Assembly: GCA_003561025.1 (NCBI GenBank)
Contig: PWII01000042.1
Span: 1 to 7,609, forward strand
DNA from: Candidatus Nealsoniibacteriota bacterium
GTDB taxonomy: Bacteria; Patescibacteriota; Minisyncoccia; Minisyncoccales; PWPS01
Direction: 5' to 3'
DNA length: 7,609 nucleotides
In this document: positions 1-5,320 of the stretch, piece after piece
Layout: every line of letters begins with the position of its first letter
Position numbering within the stretch: the first letter of the stretch is position 1
The notes under the pieces: generated by a model
The model's input: only the letters and a program-made list of their open reading frames with translations
The model's database searches: none
What the model was told of the DNA's origin: nothing
Program-made: the position numbers and the translations under genes

Positions 1-558
1 ACAACAAGGATAATAGCCGGAATCGGGTCTCCTCAGCTTAGTGCAATTTATAAATGTGTAAAGATAGCAGATAAATACGAGATTCCTGTTTGTGCTGATG
101 GAGGGTTAAAATATTCCGGAGACATTCCTATTGCAATTGGAGCGGGTGCTTCTTCGGTAATGATGGGAGGGATGTTATCGGGTACGAACGAAGCTCCGGG
201 AGATGTTATATTTAGAAACGGAAGACAGTGGAAACTTTATCGTGGCATGGGATCTATTGGGGCTATGAGTGAGCATAAAGAGTCAAGAGAAAGATACAAT
301 CAGGCATCTTCAGGAAAAAGCAATATTGTAGCCGAGGGGGTTGAAGGACTTAAACCATATAAAGGAGAATTAGGTAAAGTAATATATCAATATGTTAATG
401 GTTTAAAGAGAGGAATGGGCTATGTCGGAGCAGCAAATATTAAAGAGCTTCGTAATAAAGCTGATTTTGTAAGAATAAGCAGTGCCGGAAAAAAAGAATC
501 TCACCCACATGATGTGGTTATAACAAAAGAGCCACCAAATTACTCAATAGATAATTAA
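1..558 (+). CDS. guaB: IMP dehydrogenase, C-terminal part (5' end outside window)
   Basis: IMP dehydrogenase oxidises IMP to XMP with NAD+, the committed step of GTP synthesis in the cytosol. The frame is open from base 1, and 185 codons to a TAA are visible. The first visible residues TTRIIAG directly follow the position of the catalytic Cys in the family motif, so that Cys is just outside the window. Seen inside are the phosphate-binding CADGGLKYSGDI segment, GGMLSGTNEAPG, the YRGMGSIGAM loop, the flap with the catalytic Arg-Tyr pair (codons at 292-297), EGVEGLKPYKG, and the typical C-terminal tail with SHPHDV and a final PNYSIDN. The visible part is co-linear with E. coli GuaB with no damage. 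GMP reductase was considered and excluded by the Arg-Tyr flap and the tail. No terminator hairpin follows the stop codon. Confidence 0.97.
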   Translation, partial: TTRIIAGIGSPQLSAIYKCVKIADKYEIPVCADGGLKYSGDIPIAIGAGASSVMMGGMLSGTNEAPGDVIFRNGRQWKLYRGMGSIGAMSEHKESRERYNQASSGKSNIVAEGVEGLKPYKGELGKVIYQYVNGLKRGMGYVGAANIKELRNKADFVRISSAGKKESHPHDVVITKEPPNYSIDN

Positions 559-578
559 TTTTATTTTTGGTATTGGTG

Positions 579-587
579 TGTTATAAT
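579..587 (+). promoter_or_regulatory. Extended -10 promoter for the thioredoxin-FTR gene
   Basis: A perfect TATAAT at 582-587 is preceded by TG at 579-580, giving an extended -10 element. No good -35 hexamer is found 16-18 bases upstream, which is common for extended -10 promoters. Transcription would begin near 594 and give a leader of about 33 bases with no Shine-Dalgarno sequence before the ATG at 627. Its position just after guaB suggests separate transcription of the downstream gene. Confidence 0.6.
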
Positions 588-626
588 TCTCTAAAGTAAG
601 ATTAATAAATAAAAATAGATAAAATT

Positions 627-1211
627 ATGATTTTAACTGATGAAAATTTTGAAAAAGAGGTAGTTGGTTCTGATAAACCGGTCTTGGTATATTTTTCACT
701 AAAAGGATGCGGACCATGCGTTACGGTTTCTCCTATTTTGGAAAAGTTGGCAAGAGAATTTAGTGATAATTTTTTATTTGCTAAAGTTGATTTTGATGAT
801 GCCCCGGTTATAATACAGAAACTTGGTATTACCGGAGCCCCAACAGTAATTTTATTTAATGGCGGGGAAGCGATAGGTGGCTTTGTTGGGTCAAAGGAAG
901 AAGAAGAGATTAGGAGATGGATTAAAGAAAATTTATTGATTTTGGAATACGAAAAACATGCGAAAGAAAATAATATTTCTTTGGCAAGAAATAGAAAAAC
1001 AAGAGATACTATTATTAAAGGTTTGATTGAAAAAGAGGATAAGCTTGGCTATAAATATTGTCCGTGTAGAAGAGTTAGCGGTAATCTTGAAGATGATAAA
1101 AATATCATCTGCCCATGTGTGTATCATCTTGATGAGATAAAAAAGGATGGGCGTTGCCTTTGTGGTTTATTTGAGGAAGATAGTAAAAAGGAAGATAACG
1201 AGAATTCGTAA
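627..1211 (+). CDS. Thioredoxin fused to a ferredoxin:thioredoxin reductase catalytic (FTR beta) domain
   Basis: The 194-residue protein has two redox domains in one chain. Residues 1-105 form a thioredoxin fold with CGPC (Cys28, Cys31) and the cis-Pro loop GAPT (Pro72). The Trp normally before CGPC is Gly27, and the buried Asp of E. coli thioredoxin is Tyr22. Residues about 107-183 match the FTR catalytic chain, with three CxC pairs: Cys145/147, Cys162/164 and Cys177/179. By family knowledge Cys147 and Cys179 should form the redox disulfide, and the other four should bind a 4Fe-4S cluster. The usual CHC is CLC here (Leu178), so the active-site His is missing. A charged tail ends the protein. 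The inferred role is electron transfer from an iron-sulfur donor to the attached thioredoxin and on to target disulfides. No FTR variable subunit or ferredoxin is encoded in the window. Stop codons of this gene and rel are only 29 bases apart, tail to tail. Confidence 0.93.
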   Translation: MILTDENFEKEVVGSDKPVLVYFSLKGCGPCVTVSPILEKLAREFSDNFLFAKVDFDDAPVIIQKLGITGAPTVILFNGGEAIGGFVGSKEEEEIRRWIKENLLILEYEKHAKENNISLARNRKTRDTIIKGLIEKEDKLGYKYCPCRRVSGNLEDDKNIICPCVYHLDEIKKDGRCLCGLFEEDSKKEDNENS

Positions 1212-1240
1212 ATTAGACAAGATTAAAAAATATCTCCACT

Positions 1241-2761
1241 TTAATACTTTTTACGACCACTTTCTTGAATTGATGTTCTAATATGTTTTTTTGCTGATGT
1301 TGTTCTTGCATAATCGAGCCATTTTTGCTTAGGTGAACTGTTTTTATTTGTTATAATCTCTACTATATCACCGTTTTTTAGCTTGGTATCGAGAGAAACC
1401 ATTTTTCCATTTATCTTTACACCACTTATCTTGTTTCCAATTTCTGAATGTATGGCATAAGCAAAATCGATAGGGGTAGAATCAACAGGCAAATCAATCA
1501 CATCTCCTTTTGGAGTGAAGACAAAGATTCTTTGTTGAAAAAAGTCGTCTTTCAGTTCTTCTTTGAGACTCTCTTTGTTTCTTATCTCTGATTGATATTC
1601 AACAAATTCTTTTACCCATGAAGGGATATCATCATAGTCAAATTCTTTTTTTAGATTATTTTTTCCGAAATAATTTTTAAATGGAAGAAGGCGCTTAATC
1701 CAAAAAATATTTGAATTCGAATCTACGTCACCCTTTTCTTTATATGATACATGTGAGGCTATGCCAAACTCAGCCTCTTTATGCATCTCTCTGGTTTTTA
1801 TTTGAATTTCAACAACATTTCCGTAGCCTGTGAATATTGTTGTGTGCAGTGCTCTATATCTATTGGGTTTTGGAAATGCAATATAGTCTTTTATTCTGCC
1901 CGGCAAGGGTCTCCATATACTATGAATTATTCCAAGAACTTTATAGCAATCGGTAATATCAGAAAGTATAATTCTTAAAGCAGAGATATCATAAATTTTT
2001 TCTATATTCCAGTCCTTTCTCAGTAGTTTTTTGTATAAGCTGTATAATGTTTTTATCCTATAATCACTATTGAATTTAGTGATGTTATTTTTTGCCAAAG
2101 CCTTTTTTACTGATTTTTGAAACTTTTCTAGTTTTTTTGCGTCTTCCGTGCTTTTTTCCTTTAGTAGTTTTTTTGTCTTTTCATACTCTTTCTTATTCAC
2201 AAAAGGAAAGGCGGTATCTTCAAGTTGCCTACTAAGGACTCTTATCCCGAGGCGATAGGCGATAGGAACATATATTTCAAGAGTCTCTTTCGCTATACGT
2301 TCTTGCTTGTGTTTTGGTACATACTGCAGGGTCCTCATATTATGAAGCCTGTCAGCGAGCTTAATAATAATCACTCTAATATCTTGTGATACAGCAACAA
2401 ATAACTTTCTTAAGCTCTCGTTATGTCTTTCAACGCCTCTATACTTTAATTTTCCAAGCTTAGTTACTCCTTGAATAAGAAATAAAACCTCGGGACCAAA
2501 CTCCTCTTCTATCTATTTTTCTTTTACTCCTGCGTCCTCTATAACATCGTGCAGTAATCCTGCTGTAATTATTTTTGAGCTCATCTTTAGTCTTGCCAAT
2601 ATCTTTGCCGTTTCATATGAGTGAATGAAATATGGATCACCGGAAAATCTTTTTTGACCACTATGAGCTTTTTTTGCAAAATCAAAAGCCGAAAGAATCA
2701 ATTTTTTTTCTTTTCTTGAAAGGGGAGTGGTTAAATTTATTATCTCTTTTGTATCTTCCAT
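1241..2761 (-). CDS. rel: Bifunctional (p)ppGpp synthetase/hydrolase (short Rel/SpoT) interrupted by one in-frame TAG
   Basis: RSH enzymes make and degrade (p)ppGpp, the stringent-response alarmone. Read from ATG at 2761 the frame holds 506 codons with one stop inside, TAG at codon 83. HD hydrolase residues fall on both sides of it: Arg38 and His47, His71-Asp72, Glu75-Asp76, then after the stop Asp137 in KLADRLHNMRT. The synthetase domain (about 200-350) has RIKD at 289-292, the signature of bifunctional enzymes, plus Tyr302 in RYRALHTT and Glu318 in EIQIKT. A TGS domain spans about 410-472. The protein ends at residue 506, without the helical, zinc-finger and ACT/RRM regions of ~730-residue Rel. 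ATG 2761 is preferred over an in-frame TTG at 2800 because a TATAAT lies between them. If TAG terminates, an 82-residue fragment results. The next in-frame ATG is codon 142 (2338), which would leave synthetase plus TGS without a complete hydrolase. Confidence 0.9.
2513..2515 (-). other. In-frame amber codon inside rel
   Basis: The plus-strand bases cta read TAG on the coding strand at codon 83. The frame is identical before and after it. The residues following it (IEEEFGPEV, GVTKLGKLKY) continue the RSH alignment without a gap, and the spacing from the HD pair (71-72) to Asp137 is within one residue of that in Streptococcus Rel. The position aligns with an acidic or polar, unconserved residue before the IEEEFG-type motif, and GAG, CAG or AAG would each need one base change. 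It may be a real nonsense mutation, an assembly error, a population variant or readthrough. Confidence 0.95.
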
Positions 2762-2776
2762 AGTAGTTCTTAGTTT

Positions 2777-2782
2777 ATTATA
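2777..2782 (-). promoter_or_regulatory. Possible -10 box of rel
   Basis: A perfect TATAAT is read on the minus strand, 15 bases before the ATG at 2761. No convincing -35 hexamer stands 16-18 bases upstream, so this is a weak call in AT-rich DNA. If used, transcription would start near 2770 and leave a leader of only about nine bases. That would exclude the upstream TTG at 2800 as start codon. Confidence 0.35.
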
Positions 2783-2891
2783 TAATTTTAATAGGCGCAA
2801 GAATATTTTTATTTAATAAAATGCTTGACAAAGATTTTAAAACTGCGAAAATAAAATAAAAAAAACGCAAATAATTTTTCACACCATCTGG

Positions 2892-2920
2892 TCGACTATT
2901 TGCATCCTGTAAATTATAAA
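2892..2920 (+). promoter_or_regulatory. Probable promoter of the histone-like gene
   Basis: TCGACT (2892-2897, four of six bases of the -35 consensus) and TATAAA (2915-2920, five of six of the -10 consensus) are separated by 17 bases. Transcription would begin near 2927 and give a leader of about 27 bases. An alternative farther upstream is a perfect TTGACA at 2825-2830 with GAAAAT at 2847-2852 and a 16-base spacer. The sequence alone does not decide between them. Confidence 0.45.
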
Positions 2921-2953
2921 AAAGTGCCGATGATGATAATCTTCGGATAAAAA

Positions 2954-3196
2954 ATGGCTATAAAGAAAAAAGCGACTGCAAAGAAAAAGACAGTCGCAAA
3001 AAAGAAACCCGCTGTAAAGAAGACCACTAAGAAGAAACCTGCTGTAAAGAAAAAAGCGACTGCAAAGAAAAAGACAGTCGCAAAAAAGAAACCCGCTGCA
3101 AAGAAGACCACTAAGAAGAAACCCGCTGTAAAGAAAAAAGCGACTGCAAAGAAAAAGACAGTCGCAAAAAAGAAACCCGCTAAAAAGAAAAAGTAA
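2954..3196 (+). CDS. Histone H1-like lysine-rich repeat protein
   Basis: The 80-residue protein is 41 lysines plus Ala, Thr, Val and Pro, with no acidic or aromatic residue and no folded domain. It resembles the KKKPA/AKK repeats of eukaryotic H1 tails and of bacterial H1-like proteins such as Chlamydia Hc2 and Bordetella BpH1, so nonspecific DNA or RNA binding and nucleoid compaction are inferred. A 28-residue unit beginning KKKATAKKKTVAKKKPA occurs at residues 4, 32 and 60, the last copy cut short and followed by KKKK. Real coding is supported by the ATG behind a promoter-like sequence, the TAA just before a strong terminator, and a repeat length divisible by three. Codons such as GCG, ACT and GTC recur unchanged in every unit, which points to recent duplication or conversion. 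Length probably varies between strains. It is monocistronic, between rel and cdaA on the other strand. Confidence 0.85.
   Translation: MAIKKKATAKKKTVAKKKPAVKKTTKKKPAVKKKATAKKKTVAKKKPAAKKTTKKKPAVKKKATAKKKTVAKKKPAKKKK
2963..3181 (+). repeat. 84-bp tandem repeat, about 2.6 copies, within the histone-like gene
   Basis: Unit 1 spans 2963-3046, unit 2 spans 3047-3130, and the partial unit 3 spans 3131-3181. Units 1 and 2 differ at only two bases (gta/gca and cct/ccc), and unit 3 matches for 51 bases before diverging. Each unit contains gcgactg and its exact reverse complement cagtcgc, 12 bases apart (2972-2997, 3056-3081, 3140-3165), so the mRNA could form three identical hairpins. Confidence 0.97.
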
Positions 3197-3208
3197 TTAA
3201 TTTTTTTT

Positions 3209-3237
3209 CGCCCCCCTCAGATAGGGGGCGTTTTTTT
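3209..3237 (+). terminator. Intrinsic terminator of the histone-like gene
   Basis: A seven-base-pair GC stem, cgccccc (3209-3215) with gggggcg (3224-3230), encloses an eight-base loop and is followed by seven T (3231-3237). It begins 13 bases after the TAA. On the minus strand the hairpin would be followed by A rather than U, so it should not stop cdaA transcripts arriving from the right. Confidence 0.93.
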
Positions 3238-3241
3238 ATTA

Positions 3242-4711
3242 TTATTCTTCTTCTTCTTCTTGTGGTTCCTTAATGATAGTAACATAGACTGTGCTTGAAT
3301 AGTCTTTATGTATCTTGTATAGGTTGTTTAGCGCCACTCTTGTTTCTATCGTTTTTTCTTCTTCTAATCTTTCTTTAGTTATTGAAATTTCTTCAGTGGA
3401 AATAAACTCAGGAGCATCCTTGTTTTCAGGAACAAGTATTTTTATTTTGTTTGGGCTTATTGAAATTTCTTTTATATTAATATCTTCAGAATCTTTTTTA
3501 ATGTTAGCTTCTACGGGAAGGGTATGTGTTTCGTATTTTTGTGCCTCTACTACAACAAGAGAGGGGCTAATATTTACAACCGAAACATTAAAGGGATGAT
3601 TCACATTTGCCCTCTCTAGCTCAATTTCATTGATACCTGTTGATATATTTTCTCCGGAAATAGTGACACGTAATGAATTTAAATCTATGCCTCCTAAAAT
3701 TGTTTGACCACGGGCAGAAAGAGTAATTGTTACTGTTTCAGGCATTGTGTTTTCAATTATCTTTTCCTCTGACATTCCGGTAAAACTGATTGGAATATTA
3801 AAATCCCTTTGTACGATTTCGGCCTGATAGACAATAAAAAACCACGCTAGGCATGCAATTATAATTGCAGAAATTTTTTCTATCATTCTTTCCCTGAATA
3901 GGTTTTGAAAAAAACCATAAGGTTTTTGCGGAAACTTTTCTTTGTAATGTTGTAGTAAAAATCTTTCCAGCTCTTGAGTGTCTTTTACTTTTTTTAATTT
4001 CCCGTTTTTTGCTATTGAAATTTCACCACGTTCTTCTGAAACAACAATTACGAGCGAATCTCCTTTTTCTGAAATTCCCACTGCTGCACTGTGTCTTGTT
4101 CCTTTCTCCTTTGTTTCTCTCAAGTTTTCAGAGAGAGGGAGATGAACTCCAAATTTTGATATTCTCTCTTTGTCTATTATTATTGCTCCATCGTGTCCGG
4201 GTGATTTTGGGTCAAAGATGCTTTCCAGGAGAGTCGTGGTTGTTATTCCGTCAAGGGCATTTCCTCCTCGGAGATGTCTTTCTATCGTATCTTGGCCGTT
4301 AATAACAATTAAGGCACCATGTTTTTTGCGCATCAAGTTTGATGTTGCCTGAACAATAGCAAAAATTGTAGAAGAATAGCTGAGTACAGACTTTTTTATC
4401 ATTCTTTTTGTTCCTGATGCTGCGAGAAACTCAAATGAACGTTTTAATTCATCCTGAAAAACGATAACCAAAATAATAACAAAAATACTAAAAAAAGATT
4501 GTAGAATTAATGCAGTAATGTAGAGATGAAAAGCTCTTGCCAGAACATAAATTATTCCCAGTATCCCCATACCGGCAAATGCTAAAAGCGAGCGAGTCTG
4601 TTTTAGGAAAAGAATAGCTATATAGGAAAATACGGCTATTATAAAAATATCCAAAAAATCGATTAAGTAGACATTGGATCCCAGGTTTATATCTAGTAGG
4701 CTGTAATTCAT
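3242..4711 (-). CDS. cdaA: CdaA-type diadenylate cyclase fused to a YbbR/CdaR-like regulatory region
   Basis: The protein condenses two ATP into c-di-AMP, the messenger controlling osmolyte and potassium balance and wall integrity in Firmicutes. Of 489 residues, three membrane helices (about 14-36, 40-60, 64-86) anchor the DAC domain (about 90-255). This domain has GHDGA at 172-176 and GTRH at 204-207 followed by VVVSEERGEIS. The usual RHR is RHS here (Ser208). A fourth hydrophobic segment (about 278-296) is followed by a beta-rich region resembling two YbbR repeats (about 300-390 and 394-482) and an acidic tail. This matches CdaR, normally the separate next gene and a regulator of CdaA, although CdaR usually has four YbbR repeats. 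The frame is continuous, so the fusion is not an annotation artefact. No glmM is present. The start codon is the first ATG after a consensus promoter, with a leader of about 19 bases and no clear Shine-Dalgarno sequence. Confidence 0.94.
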   Translation of the reverse strand: MNYSLLDINLGSNVYLIDFLDIFIIAVFSYIAILFLKQTRSLLAFAGMGILGIIYVLARAFHLYITALILQSFFSIFVIILVIVFQDELKRSFEFLAASGTKRMIKKSVLSYSSTIFAIVQATSNLMRKKHGALIVINGQDTIERHLRGGNALDGITTTTLLESIFDPKSPGHDGAIIIDKERISKFGVHLPLSENLRETKEKGTRHSAAVGISEKGDSLVIVVSEERGEISIAKNGKLKKVKDTQELERFLLQHYKEKFPQKPYGFFQNLFRERMIEKISAIIIACLAWFFIVYQAEIVQRDFNIPISFTGMSEEKIIENTMPETVTITLSARGQTILGGIDLNSLRVTISGENISTGINEIELERANVNHPFNVSVVNISPSLVVVEAQKYETHTLPVEANIKKDSEDINIKEISISPNKIKILVPENKDAPEFISTEEISITKERLEEEKTIETRVALNNLYKIHKDYSSTVYVTIIKEPQEEEEE

Positions 4712-4732
4712 CTTTTTTTTATCTAATACTAT

Positions 4733-4747
4733 GCTTATTATATAAGC
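4733..4747. promoter_or_regulatory. Palindrome over the cdaA -10 box, candidate operator
   Basis: GCTTAT (4733-4738) and ATAAGC (4742-4747) are perfect inverted arms around a three-base centre. The element covers the whole cdaA -10 box, so a dimeric repressor bound here would block cdaA. The arms are short and AT-rich, part of the symmetry comes from the TATAAT itself, and no regulator gene is nearby, so this is only a candidate. Confidence 0.3.
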
Positions 4748-4764
4748 GAAATTTTATTTGTCAA
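4737..4764 (-). promoter_or_regulatory. Promoter of cdaA
   Basis: On the minus strand a perfect TTGACA (4759-4764) and a perfect TATAAT (4737-4742) are separated by 16 bases. The predicted start near 4730 lies about 19 bases before the ATG at 4711. The -35 box shares five bases with the -35 box of the divergent def promoter. Confidence 0.85.
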
Positions 4765-4786
4765 AAGGCTATATTTTTGGTAGAAT
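4758..4786 (+). promoter_or_regulatory. Promoter of the def operon
   Basis: TTGTCA (4758-4763) and TAGAAT (4781-4786) each match five of six consensus bases and are exactly 17 bases apart. Transcription would begin near 4793. The ATG at 4790 would then lie upstream of the transcript, which fixes the def start at the ATG at 4817, with a leader of about 24 bases. The -35 box overlaps that of cdaA on the opposite strand. Confidence 0.8.
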
Positions 4787-4816
4787 GCGATGTGTCTAAC
4801 TTTAATTTATTTAAGA

Positions 4817-5320
4817 ATGCAAAACAAAAAAATTTTACAATACTATCATCCTGTTCTAAGAAAGAAAGCAAAGCCTGTTCAGCTGAATAAGGAGACAGAT
4901 ATTCTTATTAAGACAATGAGAGATTTGCTAAAAGAAGAAGATGGCGTGGGCCTTGCAGCTCCCCAAATAGGTGAGTCAAAGAGAGTAATTATCGTTAATC
5001 CTAGCGAAGGAGACTTTTTTGTCTTTTTAAATCCGGAAATAGTAGAAAAAAGTAGTGAGAAGATAACCATAAAGGAAGGATGTCTCAGCTTAAGGGGGCT
5101 TTGGCTTGATATAGAAAGAGCAAAAGAAATTAAGATTAAGTTTTTAGACAAAAACGGAGAGAATAAGGAGATGAAAGCAAGCGGAATGCTTGCAATAATT
5201 CTTCAGCATGAGATAGACCATTTAGATGGCAAGCTACTTATAGATAGAGTGGGGTTTTTGAAAAGAATATCTATGTTAAAAAGCTATTTTTTGAGGAGAT
5301 ATGCAAAAACTCATCAGTGA
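4817..5320 (+). CDS. def: Peptide deformylase
   Basis: Peptide deformylase removes the formyl group from the initiator Met of nascent proteins at the ribosome exit, using a metal ion. All three family motifs are present in the 167-residue protein: GVGLAAPQIG at 43-52 with catalytic Gln50, EGCLS at 87-91 with metal ligand Cys89, and HEIDH at 131-135 with ligands His131 and His135 and catalytic Glu132. The residues after EGCLS are LRG where most bacterial enzymes have VPG. The length is normal for the family. An in-frame ATG at 4790 would add nine residues (MCLTLIYLR) but lies at or before the predicted transcript start. ATG 4817 gives the family-like N-terminus MQNKKILQYYHPVLRKKA. It is the first gene of a four-gene operon, ends in the only TGA of the window, and overlaps the next gene by 20 bases. 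Confidence 0.96.
   Translation: MQNKKILQYYHPVLRKKAKPVQLNKETDILIKTMRDLLKEEDGVGLAAPQIGESKRVIIVNPSEGDFFVFLNPEIVEKSSEKITIKEGCLSLRGLWLDIERAKEIKIKFLDKNGENKEMKASGMLAIILQHEIDHLDGKLLIDRVGFLKRISMLKSYFLRRYAKTHQ
5293..5298 (+). promoter_or_regulatory. Purine-rich ribosome-binding-like site inside def, before the pcm-like gene
   Basis: GAGGAG is the clearest Shine-Dalgarno-like sequence near any start in the window. It ends only two bases before the ATG at 5301, closer than the usual five to nine, so its efficiency is uncertain. It lies in the last codons of def, which suggests translational coupling of the two genes. Confidence 0.45.

Noticed and set aside
933..1127. Minus-strand 64-codon frame inside the thioredoxin-FTR gene
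   Set aside because: It is an antisense shadow of the Cys-rich FTR domain, and no family features are seen.
2513..2515. Genome-wide UAG reassignment or pyrrolysine
   Set aside because: Only one TAG occurs within nine genes, it is at an unconserved position, and no pyl gene or suppressor tRNA is visible. The possibility is kept only as one option in the finding.
2798..2800. TTG at 2800 as the rel start, adding 13 residues
   Set aside because: A TATAAT on the same strand lies between it and the ATG at 2761, the extra residues match nothing in the family, and ATG is the commoner start codon.
2914..3111. Phe/Ala/Val-rich hydrophobic reading frame on the minus strand across the histone-like gene
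   Set aside because: It is the antisense image of AAG/AAA lysine codons. It mirrors the same repeats and matches no membrane protein family.
2963..3181. CRISPR-like array or noncoding satellite
   Set aside because: The units are directly adjacent without spacers, the 84-bp period is a multiple of three, and they form part of an intact lysine-rich reading frame with its own start, stop and terminator.
3201..3240. Bidirectional terminator also serving cdaA
   Set aside because: For minus-strand transcripts the hairpin is followed by a run of A, not U, so an intrinsic stop is not expected in that direction.
4009..4352. Plus-strand frames across the diadenylate cyclase gene
   Set aside because: They are shadows of the well-supported minus-strand gene, with no promoter and no recognisable domain.
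4790..4816. ATG at 4790 as the def start
   Set aside because: It lies just four bases after the -10 box, at or before the predicted transcript start, and the added MCLTLIYLR is unlike peptide deformylase N-termini. ATG 4817 fits the family.
5318..5320. UGA recoding (Gly or Trp) as in some CPR lineages
   Set aside because: UGA ends def at the normal family length, and no gene in the window has an in-frame UGA inside conserved sequence.
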